DNA of 59,279 nt from Moorena producens 3L (lineage in GTDB: Bacteria; Cyanobacteriota; Cyanobacteriia; Cyanobacteriales; Coleofasciculaceae): assembly GCF_000211815.1 (NCBI RefSeq), contig NZ_GL890843.1:1-59279 (forward strand), in the 5' to 3' direction. The notes beneath the pieces are model-generated. The model did no database searches, was not told the DNA's origin, and was given only the letters and a program-made list of their open reading frames with translations. Positions 8,224 through 15,710 of the stretch are shown piece after piece. Each line of letters opens with the position of its first letter. The stretch's first letter is position 1. The position numbers and the translations under genes are program-made.

Positions 8224-9933
8224 TCATTTACTGGAATTCTCTATCAATTTTTGCAGGGTTTTACTTGCTATTTCCATTCTTTGGGTGTGATCCACTTCTT
8301 CTTCCTCGTCAGACTCATCCAGTTCTTCTTCTTCGTCATACTGATCCGCTATGGGAGGGTCTTTGATCATATCCCAATCAAACCTTTCCATTATTTCCTG
8401 AAATAATTTCCCTTTCTCTTCGGCTGTTAGACTGCCGATCATATGCTCCAAAAACTTTTTGTCTTGTTTCGTGTCTTCTTTACCTAGTACTAGATTATAG
8501 CTATATCTCTCCAAGGATCCAGCTATTAAAGAGTTCCTTCTCATTGTAGGTGGCTGCTTTTCATATCTTGTATTTGGTAATTTTTTGAAATCCTTGGCTC
8601 CTTGACGGTAATTTTCATTATTGAGCTCTATTGTTAATAGAGAACCGCGATTTTCTACTTTAGCTCTCTTGCCCATCGCTAACATTGTTACACTCACTGG
8701 TGCTTCTTCTTCCAGAGGGAGAAAGTAAAGCAATTGAGGGTACGATTCATCTTCGTTTTCTGTTTTTTCGTAAGCCTTTAGTAACTCTTTCGCCTTTAAG
8801 GCATCTTCATAACTCCAAAACTCTAAATCAATATCTTGTGGGGTTCTCTCAAAACCATATTCCGTTTTTGCTGCGAAACTACCACCGATTCTATAGTTTA
8901 ATGTTTCCAACTGTTTTTTAACAATATCGGCTATCCAGTCAATTAATTGTTTCTTTTGGTCATCCTTTTCCTCAGGAGCTCTTTGCACAGGTTTCTCATA
9001 ATTGGATATTGGAAACATTGTTAAAGGGGTGTTAAGTATAGAAACAGGATGTTGTAATGCCTCTTTTCCTTTCAAATTTGCTTCCTTTTCAAATCCCGCA
9101 TCATCGTTTATATTTATCCCACTTTTAAAGTTTATCGTAGACCGCAATTTACCTTGGTTTTGCTGCACCACATGGGTCAATTCATGGGCAATCAATTCCT
9201 GCCCTCCTCGACTCCCAGGGTTATATTCCCCCTGCCGAAAGAAGATATCTTTACCTGTAGTAAAAGCACGAGCTTGAATAGATTGATTCAACTGGTCAGA
9301 TTGGGCATCATTGTGAACCCTGACTCCACTAAAATCTGCCCCAAACGACTGTTCCATTGGTTTCCGGATACTTAAGGCGATCGGCATCCCCGACCCCCTT
9401 GCCTGTTGGATTGAGCTTTCTAACTCTGGGGTAGCCGCCATCCCACCTTCTACAGATTGAAGCTGTAACTTTGGCTTCCTCATCAGTTCATCTTGCTGAC
9501 CTTGAGCTTGAATCGAGTCTGGTTGATTGCTGTGACTAGTCACTGGTGTGTTGATCCGATCCACTACTTCCGATGCTACTCGGTCAGCTTCAAGCTCATA
9601 TTTATCCCCAGCTTCACCAATAGTTAGCTTCGCCTGCACTCGATTGCCCTGCTGCCAATTGCCCTTTAATTCATGGGAAAGTCCCCTAAACATTGGCATT
9701 CGCTGGATTGGTTGCCCACTCACAGGGGAGACACTACTCAGCAGAGGATCTTGGGAACGATGAACTTGTCCAGATAAGTCTGGCTGGGATTTAATTAGAT
9801 TACCCAGTGCTCGGTTACCAATTATCCCTTGCAGTTCCTCGACTGGGTGGTATGTTGGCTTCCTACTTCCCGATACTATAGACTGATCTCGAGCTTGTGT
9901 CGTTCTGGTTTGGCTTTGTCGTAGATTACCCAT
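8224..9933 (-). CDS. eCIS-core (DUF4157) effector-like protein with nucleotidyltransferase-like C-terminus
   Basis: 569 aa from the ATG at 9931-9933. An upstream in-frame start at 9960 exists, but all paralogues begin at this MGNLRQSQ. Shared module to about residue 260 with HELTHVVQQ near 250. A linker (residues about 265-320) precedes a domain with IGGSFAAKTEYGFERTPQDI followed directly by DLEFW (about 347-371). This GG-x-A...R-T-x-DIDL arrangement is typical of nucleotidyltransferase-fold proteins, with the two Asp as metal ligands. The C-terminus is an acidic Asp/Glu-rich tail. A nucleotidyltransferase toxin activity is inference from one motif; the third acidic residue was not identified. 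No adjacent antitoxin-like gene is visible. Confidence 0.75.
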   Translation of the reverse strand: MGNLRQSQTRTTQARDQSIVSGSRKPTYHPVEELQGIIGNRALGNLIKSQPDLSGQVHRSQDPLLSSVSPVSGQPIQRMPMFRGLSHELKGNWQQGNRVQAKLTIGEAGDKYELEADRVASEVVDRINTPVTSHSNQPDSIQAQGQQDELMRKPKLQLQSVEGGMAATPELESSIQQARGSGMPIALSIRKPMEQSFGADFSGVRVHNDAQSDQLNQSIQARAFTTGKDIFFRQGEYNPGSRGGQELIAHELTHVVQQNQGKLRSTINFKSGININDDAGFEKEANLKGKEALQHPVSILNTPLTMFPISNYEKPVQRAPEEKDDQKKQLIDWIADIVKKQLETLNYRIGGSFAAKTEYGFERTPQDIDLEFWSYEDALKAKELLKAYEKTENEDESYPQLLYFLPLEEEAPVSVTMLAMGKRAKVENRGSLLTIELNNENYRQGAKDFKKLPNTRYEKQPPTMRRNSLIAGSLERYSYNLVLGKEDTKQDKKFLEHMIGSLTAEEKGKLFQEIMERFDWDMIKDPPIADQYDEEEELDESDEEEEVDHTQRMEIASKTLQKLIENSSK

Positions 9934-10235
9934 GAGCTTGGTTAAATTAAGAGTCGGCAAACGTCACATCATCATCATAGAGCCGAACAGTGACTGGATC
10001 AAGAACAGTATCATAAAACTACTTTGGCAAGGGCTCTACTATCAGCGATCGCACTGGAATCTGAATTGTTCTATCGTAACCATTCAGCTCATACGCTATA
10101 GGCAAGCTATGATAACAGCGTTCAAGCGGATCGCTTCTTTTAAGCTGACTGCTGAGTGCTGATAGCTGTTGGCGTAGCCTGCCCGTAGCGCATATGCTTA
10201 CTTATTTATGACGCCATTAAAGAGGTGATTTTACA
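9934..10235. other. Intergenic region with no recognised gene
   Basis: Holds the start of the effector upstream block (CGGCAAACGTCACATCATC), one HIP1 site, and a degenerate heptamer tract (AAGCTGACTGCTGAGTGCTG, 10142-10161). No coding signal was found. Confidence 0.4.
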
Positions 10236-10619
10236 ATGTATAACCTAGAGTTTTATCGCCAGATAATTCAGTCGTTGTTGACGGATTATGCTGCCATTCC
10301 CATCGCCAATGGAGTGATTGATTGCTACACGGTTTTTGATACGAAACAAGACCACTACATGGTAATGACTGTGGGATGGGATGGCTATCGGCGGGTCTAT
10401 GGTTGTGTTTTACATTTAGATATTAAGAAGGGAAAGATTTGGATTGAGCAAAATATGACGGAAATGAGAATAGGCCAAGAACTTGTGGATCGAGGGGTAG
10501 CGAAGGACGATATTGTGCTGGGGTTTCAAGCACCAGAATTTCGGCAATATACGGACTATGGTGTTGGATACTTTGTAAGTATGGTAGGGTGGGCAAATGA
10601 TGATAGTTTGGCAATTTAA
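10236..10619 (+). CDS. xisI: XisI-family protein (fdxN-element excision controlling factor-like)
   Basis: 127 aa. It carries the XisI pattern throughout: IIQSLLTDYAAIP, TVFDTKQDHY, VGWDGYRRVYGCVLHLDI, GKIWIEQNMTEMRIGQELV, KDDIVLGFQAPEFRQYTDYG. In Anabaena XisH and XisI act with XisF in excising the fdxN element; most stand-alone cyanobacterial homologues have no demonstrated role. A good ribosome site (AGAGGTGAT, 7-8 bases before ATG) supports the start. No xisH lies upstream, where it is normally found. Family members usually end about 111 residues in, just after the FRQYTDY segment. Here the last 13-15 residues (MVGWANDDSLAI) are read from a GTAGGGTGGGCA repeat that also supplies the stop codon. 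Confidence 0.85.
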   Translation: MYNLEFYRQIIQSLLTDYAAIPIANGVIDCYTVFDTKQDHYMVMTVGWDGYRRVYGCVLHLDIKKGKIWIEQNMTEMRIGQELVDRGVAKDDIVLGFQAPEFRQYTDYGVGYFVSMVGWANDDSLAI

Positions 10620-10645
10620 TTAGGAATCATCGACCTTTGCCCACC
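10584..10645. repeat. GTAGGGTGGGCA hairpin repeat shared by two convergent gene ends
   Basis: Diverged copy of the dispersed inverted repeat (GTAGGGTGGGCAAATGATGA ... CTTTGCCCACC). It forms the 3' end of xisI on the plus strand and the 3' end of the antitoxin-like remnant on the minus strand, providing both stops (10617-10619 and 10620-10622). Confidence 0.7.
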
Positions 10646-10872
10646 AGCATGGTAGGGTGGGCTCGTCTTGCGCTTCGAGGATAGATTCATCCCCTTGACG
10701 AATGGCTCGTCCATAAGCCAGCACCTCCTCAAATGCCGGTTCATCTTTAAAAGATCCTGTAATTTGTTGTAGCCAATTCATCGGTTGGGGGGTCGAAACT
10801 TGCTTCTGTAACTCCGCGATCGCATCCTCTATGGCTGTTAGCCTTTCCTAAGCGAGAAGTGTTGATTGTCAT
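10620..10872 (-). pseudogene. Remnant of a small antitoxin-like gene
   Basis: Read on the minus strand, a possible start (MTINTSRLGK at 10872) is followed by a one-base frame change near 10837-10843. It then reads IEDAIAELQKQV...MNWLQQITGSFKDEPAFEEV, then LAYGRAIRQGDE. The WLQQITGSFKDEPAFEEV and GRAIRQ segments are characteristic of small cyanobacterial antitoxin-like proteins of about 70-80 aa. The 3' end is replaced by the GTAGGGTGGGCA repeat. No toxin gene follows. The frame break and repeat insertion suggest a dead gene; the family call rests on memory of the C-terminal pattern. Confidence 0.55.
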
Positions 10873-11078
10873 TTGAGTTTTTCGTTAATCAGTAAATCAA
10901 TTGACATTGTTATAATTCAATATAACAGAATTCGGAATTAGTTGGTTGGATTTTATTCCCTCAAGCCAATCTACAATATCGGCGTAAGGACTTGTTTTTT
11001 TTGGCAATTAATTGTACTATTAAATCGTTTGTTTTGAACAATGCAAATAGATGGTTTGTTACATTTCATGCTATAGAT

Positions 11079-11104
11079 GGTGCGTTACATTTCATTAACG
11101 CACC
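11079..11104. repeat. Small hairpin upstream of the BtuF-like gene
   Basis: GGTGCGTTA and TAACGCACC form a perfect 9-bp stem with an 8-base loop about 43 bases before the start codon. A partial second copy (ATGGTTTGTTACATTTCAT) lies just upstream, so it is a dispersed repeat rather than clearly regulatory. Confidence 0.5.
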
Positions 11105-11147
11105 CTACAAGAGATGCGATCGCACTGAATTTATCAAGGTCTAAACT

Positions 11148-12089
11148 ATGCTTTCACAAAACCTGAGAATTGTTACTCTGCTCCCCAGTGCCACGGAAAT
11201 TGTGGCAGCTTTAGGATTAACTGATGCCATTGTGGGGCGATCCCACGAATGCGACTATCCCGCAACCATCAAAAATCGACCTGTCTGCACCGAGGCTCAA
11301 ATCAATAGCGACAAACCTAGTGCCGAGATTGATGATGATATAAACAATCTGGTAAAACGTGCCTTGAGTATTTACCAAGTAAAAACTGATGTTTTAGAAC
11401 AATTGCAACCAACCCACATTGTTACTCAAGATCAATGTGATGTCTGTGCTGTCAACTTCGATGTGGTCGAGAAAGCAGTTGCTAACCTTACTAATAGCCA
11501 GCCTCAGATAATTTCCTTGCAGCCAAACTTGCTAGCTGAAGTTTGGGCAGATCTTGAGCGAGTTGCTACCATCTTGGGAGTAGAGTCACAATCTTTACTG
11601 AAGCAATTACAGTCTCGCGTCGAAACCTGTAGGCAAAAGACACAGGAAATCTCGGAAAATCACCGCCCTACTGTTGCTTGCATAGAGTGGACTGATCCTC
11701 TCATGGCTGCTGGTAACTGGATTCCTGAATTAGTAACAATTGCAGGTGGTAATCCTGTGTTTGGAGCTTTAGGTAAACATTCCCCTTATCTGGAATGGGA
11801 TGCTCTAGTAAAAGCTGATCCAGACGTAATTATTGTAATGCCTTGCGGCTTTGATTTGGAACGCACAACACAAGAAACCCAACAGATGGCTCAACATTCG
11901 CAGTGGTCAAGTTTGCAAGCGGTACGCCAGCGTAAGGTTTTTGTTACTGATGGTAATGCGTATTTCAATCGTCCAGGACCAAGACTAGTAGATTCAGTAG
12001 AAATGATAGCGGAAATTTTGCATCCAGACCTGTTCACCTTTGGTTATCAAGGCAGTGGCTGGGAACGGTTTGAGGTAGGAAATGCTTAA
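11148..12089 (+). CDS. Cobalamin/iron-type periplasmic-binding-domain protein (BtuF-like), no signal peptide
   Basis: 313 aa with the Peripla_BP_2 fold pattern: RIVTLLPSATEIVAALGL at the N-terminus, GRSHECDYP, a D/Q-rich loop QDQCDVCAV, and a C-terminal half ending HPDLF. This layout matches proteins annotated as cobalamin-binding proteins of ABC uptake systems. The protein starts directly with the domain and has no signal peptide or lipobox, so it is predicted cytosolic. That is common for this cyanobacterial branch and means a transport role is uncertain. No permease or ATPase gene is adjacent. It is followed immediately by a GTAGGGTGGGCA-type repeat (12105-12170). The function call is by family; the ligand is not visible from sequence. 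Confidence 0.8.
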   Translation: MLSQNLRIVTLLPSATEIVAALGLTDAIVGRSHECDYPATIKNRPVCTEAQINSDKPSAEIDDDINNLVKRALSIYQVKTDVLEQLQPTHIVTQDQCDVCAVNFDVVEKAVANLTNSQPQIISLQPNLLAEVWADLERVATILGVESQSLLKQLQSRVETCRQKTQEISENHRPTVACIEWTDPLMAAGNWIPELVTIAGGNPVFGALGKHSPYLEWDALVKADPDVIIVMPCGFDLERTTQETQQMAQHSQWSSLQAVRQRKVFVTDGNAYFNRPGPRLVDSVEMIAEILHPDLFTFGYQGSGWERFEVGNA

Positions 12090-12336
12090 GTGCGATCGCA
12101 TTTTGTAGGGTGGGCATTGCCAGTTTCCCACTCCCCTACCTGCCCGAATTCACCAAAGCAATGCCCACCAAAAAGTCAAGCTACCCACAGTTAATCTATA
12201 GCGTTTCTCATACCTATGAGGTACAGTATTCATGGGCGCTTATTACCTTAAGACCTTCTTACTTCTGCCTTCTGCCTTCTGCCTTCTGCCTTAAAAGGAT
12301 AAGTTTTGTCCTCATGACTCTGAGAATTGCTATAAA
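12090..12336. repeat. Intergenic repeats after the BtuF-like gene
   Basis: 12105-12170 is an inverted-repeat unit (GTAGGGTGGGCATTGCC ... AGCAATGCCCACC). A CTTCTGC heptamer tract lies at 12260-12292. No gene is supported here; the open plus-strand frame is made of these repeats. Confidence 0.55.
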
Positions 12337-12712
12337 TCAGGCAGAACAAGGGAACACCTGCAACTCATAGGTTAATTTAAACTGGTCTATTTCAGAAATA
12401 ATACTAGGCTCCAGCATCTCTTGATTTAAGATTAATTTATCTCCCAAGCGCTGCAATACAACCGTTTCATAATTAAATAGCAAAACAGCTTCTCCGACAG
12501 TCTGCTGTAGCAAAGTTATGGTTGCTCGGATCAGAGTACGCAAGCCCCCTTCATAATCTTGATTGGGATTAATCCGAAAACCAACAACTAAAGTAGCTCG
12601 AAAACCAAAGTTTTCCTCAGTAACATCTTCCATCGATCTTCTACATCAGCATTAATAAGTATTCCTGGTGCTTTTAAGTTGTCTTGTCGCCACTCCAAAC
12701 TGGGTTGGAAGC
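12337..12712 (-). pseudogene. Remnant of a SitI3-like conserved protein
   Basis: The main frame (12337-12633) encodes VTEENFGFRATLVVGFRIN, then AVLLFNYETVVLQRLGDKLI, then LNQEM. The FGF...VGFR and ALLFN-E-VVLQR patterns recall cyanobacterial SitI3-family proteins of about 150 aa. The matching N-terminal part (LEWRQDNLKAPGILINADVE) lies just upstream in another frame, ending near 12640, so the gene is frameshifted. Further upstream it is replaced at about 12715 by the 98-bp repeat array. SitI3 is a name taken from myxobacterial immunity proteins; an immunity role here is not supported by any adjacent toxin. The family call is from pattern memory. Confidence 0.45.
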
Positions 12713-12722
12713 AGTGCGTACA

Positions 12723-13120
12723 CATTTTGTAGGGTGGGCATTGCCTGTTTCCCACTCCGCTACCTGCCCGAATTAACCAAAGCAATGCCCACCAACCACA
12801 GATAGAAGATAGTGCGATCGCATTTTGTCGGGTGGGCATTGCCTGTTTCCCACTCCGCTACCTGCCCGAATTAACCAAAGCAATGCCCACCAACCACAGA
12901 TAGAAGATAGTGCGATCGCATTTTGTCGGGTGGCCATTGCCTGTTTCCCACTCCGCTACCTGCCCGAATTAACCAAAGCAATGCCCACCAACCACAGATA
13001 GAAGATAGTGCGATCGCATTTTGTCGGGTGGGCATTGCCTGTTTCCCACTCCCCTACCTGCCCGAATTCACCAAAGCAATGCCCACCAACCACAGATAGA
13101 AGATAGTGCGATCGCATTTG
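12723..13120. repeat. 98-bp tandem repeat array (four units)
   Basis: Four units begin at 12723, 12821, 12919 and 13017, an exact 98-bp period. Each contains a GTC/AGGGTGGGCATTGCC arm, CACTCCGCTACCTGCCCGAA, an AGCAATGCCCACC arm and AGATAGTGCGATCGCA with a HIP1 site. Units are nearly identical, differing by single bases (GTAGGG or GTCGGG, GGGC or GGCC). Related single units stand at 12105, 14106 and 14190. Confidence 0.85.
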
Positions 13121-13424
13121 GTAGTGCGTAAGCATTTTGTCGGGTGGGCATTGCCAGCCCTACGATTAATTATGATTACCTGTCGGTGGGCAGTGCCTAG
13201 TCAATCTCTCTAAAGGTTGACAATTTTTCATAGGCACTGCCCACCCTACGATTAATTATGATTAATTATGATTAATTATGATTAATTATGATTAATTATG
13301 ATTAATTATATCAAAAATGTAGACAAATAAAATATATTTTATCTTCCTTATTATCCCTTCTACCACACTGCTAACTCTTACCAAATTTTCTCCATATTTC
13401 GTAATAAAAAAATTCCTAAACCCC
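13121..13424. repeat. Repeat-rich AT region with a 10-bp tandem tract
   Basis: 13138-13246 holds two partial GTGGGCATTGCC/GGCACTGCCCACCCTAC elements. 13244-13311 is a tandem of the 10-mer ATTAATTATG in about six copies. No gene is visible. Confidence 0.7.
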
Positions 13425-13453
13425 TTGACAAGTAATTAATTTGTTAATATATT
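13425..13453 (+). promoter_or_regulatory. Sigma70-type promoter for the 71-aa gene
   Basis: TTGACA (13425-13430) and TATATT (13448-13453) are separated by exactly 17 bases in an AT-rich region, 33 bases before the start codon at 13487. This is one of the best consensus promoters in the window. Confidence 0.65.
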
Positions 13454-13486
13454 AATAATATACCCAGTTTCAAGGTATAGTTTCCA

Positions 13487-13702
13487 ATGAGCAAAAACAT
13501 TAATCCGAACTCTGAAAACCCAAGTCGCAAATCTAAGAAAGTCAAGCACATATTGATCGGTTCTCCTGAGGAGGTTAAGAAGACAATTTATGCCATTTAT
13601 TCCCTTAAATACGCCTATCCCGACGAGTGGAGCAATCCGGAGCCTACCGGAAAGCCTGGAGAGGTTATGACCTTTTTGATTCGATATTTCTACGTAGACT
13701 AG
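13487..13702 (+). CDS. Small conserved cyanobacterial protein, unknown function
   Basis: 71 aa, basic N-terminus (SRKSKKVK), then KHILIGSPEEVKKTIYAIYS, LKYAYPDEWSNPEPTGKPGE and VMTFLIRYF. The HILIGSPE-V---I--LH/Y-LGYA-EWS-P-PT--PGEVM-ILIR pattern recurs in small cyanobacterial proteins of unknown function. A consensus promoter lies 33 bases upstream and a GC hairpin (GCCAGGG...CCCTGGC, 13714-13734) lies 12 bases after the stop, giving a complete monocistronic unit. No enzymatic motif is visible. Confidence 0.65.
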   Translation: MSKNINPNSENPSRKSKKVKHILIGSPEEVKKTIYAIYSLKYAYPDEWSNPEPTGKPGEVMTFLIRYFYVD

Positions 13703-13713
13703 GATAGGAATTT

Positions 13714-13734
13714 GCCAGGGTTTTACGCCCTGGC
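13714..13734 (+). terminator. Hairpin after the 71-aa gene
   Basis: Perfect 7-bp stem GCCAGGG/CCCTGGC with a 7-base loop, 12 bases beyond the stop codon. No T-run follows, so termination is only plausible. Confidence 0.4.
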
Positions 13735-13759
13735 GACAATGAATAGTGAAAGTTGTTTT

Positions 13760-13974
13760 GTGGTCAGCATATGCGCTACGCGCACGCTACTTGAGGTGCG
13801 GTCAGCGGTCAGCGGTCAGCGGTCAGCCTTGGCCACAAGCCTTTGGCTGATAACTGATAACTGATAGCTGATAGCTGATAGCTGATAGCTAACTCGATCA
13901 GAATCTACTAATTGATCAAGAGTTATCTAGATTTGAGTGCAGCTCAGCTGTATTGGAAGCTTATACCATAGAAT
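13760..13974. repeat. Heptamer repeat tract, fragment of the TAGCTGA/GGTCAGC family
   Basis: GCGGTCA repeated four times (13799-13826) followed by a degenerate GGCCACAAGCC stretch and TAGCTGA heptamers (13866-13890). It resembles the interior of the GTAAGCATTCAGC-ended elements but lacks their termini. Confidence 0.6.
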
Positions 13975-14020
13975 TCGGTCAAGCATTGGAGTTAACCAGA
14001 GCTTGACCGATTTTTTTTAT
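13975..14020 (+). terminator. Orphan rho-independent terminator
   Basis: TCGGTCAAGC (13975-13984) and GCTTGACCGA (14001-14010) form a perfect 10-bp stem, followed by a run of eight T. It lies 270 bases past the last plus-strand gene, with no recognisable coding sequence directly upstream. Confidence 0.65.
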
Positions 14021-14040
14021 TGCTATAGTTATAGAAGCAT

Positions 14041-14256
14041 TTAGTAGGGTGGGCATTGGTTATTTCAAACTTCCAATCCTTCAATGACATACATTAGCAG
14101 CATTTGGTAGGGTGGGCATTGCCTGTTTCCCATCTCCCCTACCTGCCCGAATTCACATAAGCAATGCCCACCAAGCGCAGATCGCATTTGGTAGGGTGGG
14201 CATTGCTTGAAACCAACTCCCAACCCTGCCCGAATTCACCTGAGCAATGCCCACCA
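14041..14256. repeat. GTAGGGTGGGCATTGCC inverted-repeat units
   Basis: A partial element (14045-14060) and two complete units (about 14108-14172 and 14192-14256) with GTAGGGTGGGCATTGC and GCAATGCCCACCA arms, related to the 98-bp tandem array. Confidence 0.7.
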
Positions 14257-14285
14257 ACCTTTGAAATAATATAGTGCGAGGGGCA

Positions 14286-15710
14286 CTAGTATTTGATCAT
14301 CACGCTATAGGTTATTTTAACTTCTTCACCGGGGTTGATACTAATCGGAAACTCTACTGTTTTTGCATCTAGTTGATTGTAACTATGGCTGGTTTTTAAA
14401 ATTTTCCAGTCACCACTAAATCGTTCCACAACCCATACTTGTGCTTGGTCTTCTTTGCGATTGCGGATGGAAATCTCAACGCTGTCTTCTGTCACCCTGT
14501 TAGAGATTTGTTTGTGAGCCGTGCGTTTGCGATCGCCTACTACATCAAAGGAGTCACCAATATATAAACCGACCACCTCATCCCTTGGTGTATGATCAAT
14601 TAAGTCTTCACCTAAAAACTGTAAGTTACCGCGCCGATCAGCTTTATAAACTCTTACCTTTCCCTTAGGCAAAGGCATCCCCATATTATTAGTTTTAGTA
14701 TTAGCCAACTCTAGGATAACATTAACTTTATCCTGGTGGCTGTCCTCTCCTTGCCCTGGAGGATTTATACGACTATAATACCACTGTTTGCTACTATCAA
14801 ATATCAGTTTACGGTTTACCTGTACCTCTGCTGCAGAAAGTAATGTCATCTGTTTGGTTTCATTATTTTGTACAGTAGTTGTGCCATCCAAGGTGTAGAG
14901 ATGATACTCAAAAAACGTTTCTTCTTCAAACTGAGGCTGGGCAGATCGTGCCTTGACAGATTTTAACATCATCACTTGTGCTTGTTCATATTCTTCCACC
15001 CGACGAACATCCCCAGCGATTAACTGCAACTGACTGTTTTCATAGGTAGCACCGCTGCGATTGTCCAACGTTACCCAGCCGGTGATATCTACCTTGCTCT
15101 CATCGTCACTAACAACTGCTACATAATCAGCTTTCCAGGTAATGGCATTAGCAATATAGGAAACTTCCGTAGCATGGTCTCCTGCTTCACTTACCTCAAG
15201 TTTCCAGACCAGAGAAGGACGAGAGACTAATCCCTCTGGCATTTCATTCAGCTCCATTTCACCAGAGGGATTAAGCACAACGTTCCCATTAGGCAAACGA
15301 ATAGCTAGTTTCTGTGACTGATTGCTACCTCGATAGGAATTTTGGCTAGCCACCGTCACTTCAGGAGGATTCAGCAGCTTACCTTCGAGTATCTCTATCT
15401 GTCCATCTGGGTTGACTCGTCTGAAGCGGATAGTCTTGCCAACTGATTTATTCAAGATGGTTATTGGATTAAGTAAATCATACTGGTAGTTTTGTTCACG
15501 CACCATCACACTATTAGGTGCAGTCACGGATTTGAAACTAATTGAAGTCGGGTCGATTTGTGCTGCCACATCCTCGTAGCGTACTAAGTTTGTACCCTGC
15601 TTCAGAGAAAGCTGGCGCTGCTCCCGGACTACGGCGAAGTTTTGATTATAGATAGTTAGGGAAAAGCCTTGGCTCTGTTTGGCTGTGGAGATAATCGGGT
15701 TGTCTGCCAT
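14286..15710 (-). CDS. DUF4139 domain-containing protein
   Basis: 474 aa, cytosolic by the absence of a signal peptide. The N-terminus LTIYNQNFAVVREQRQLSLK and the following NLVRYEDVAAQIDPTSISF are the standard opening of DUF4139 proteins. A central SLVWKLEVSEAGDHATEVSY and ITWKADYVAVV lead to the C-terminal DUF4139 core (VILELANTKTNNMGMPLPKG, KVRVYKADRRGNLQFLGED, then RKTAH...VTEDSVEISIRNRK). The family is mostly beta-structure and is a relative of fungal mucoidy inhibitor A; its biochemical role is not established. It stands alone, flanked by repeats on both sides. The ATG at 15708-15710 begins at the conserved N-terminus. Function unknown. Confidence 0.8.
   Translation of the reverse strand: MADNPIISTAKQSQGFSLTIYNQNFAVVREQRQLSLKQGTNLVRYEDVAAQIDPTSISFKSVTAPNSVMVREQNYQYDLLNPITILNKSVGKTIRFRRVNPDGQIEILEGKLLNPPEVTVASQNSYRGSNQSQKLAIRLPNGNVVLNPSGEMELNEMPEGLVSRPSLVWKLEVSEAGDHATEVSYIANAITWKADYVAVVSDDESKVDITGWVTLDNRSGATYENSQLQLIAGDVRRVEEYEQAQVMMLKSVKARSAQPQFEEETFFEYHLYTLDGTTTVQNNETKQMTLLSAAEVQVNRKLIFDSSKQWYYSRINPPGQGEDSHQDKVNVILELANTKTNNMGMPLPKGKVRVYKADRRGNLQFLGEDLIDHTPRDEVVGLYIGDSFDVVGDRKRTAHKQISNRVTEDSVEISIRNRKEDQAQVWVVERFSGDWKILKTSHSYNQLDAKTVEFPISINPGEEVKITYSVMIKY

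Noticed and set aside
12110..12370. Plus-strand frame after the BtuF-like gene
   Set aside because: It is built from the GTAGGGTGGGCA repeat and a CTTCTGC heptamer tract.
12723..13120. Possible CRISPR array (98-bp period)
   Set aside because: The whole 98-bp unit is repeated; there is no alternation of constant and variable segments.
13799..13890. A further complete GTAAGCATTCAGC element
   Set aside because: It contains the same heptamers, but neither terminal sequence nor flanking duplication is present.
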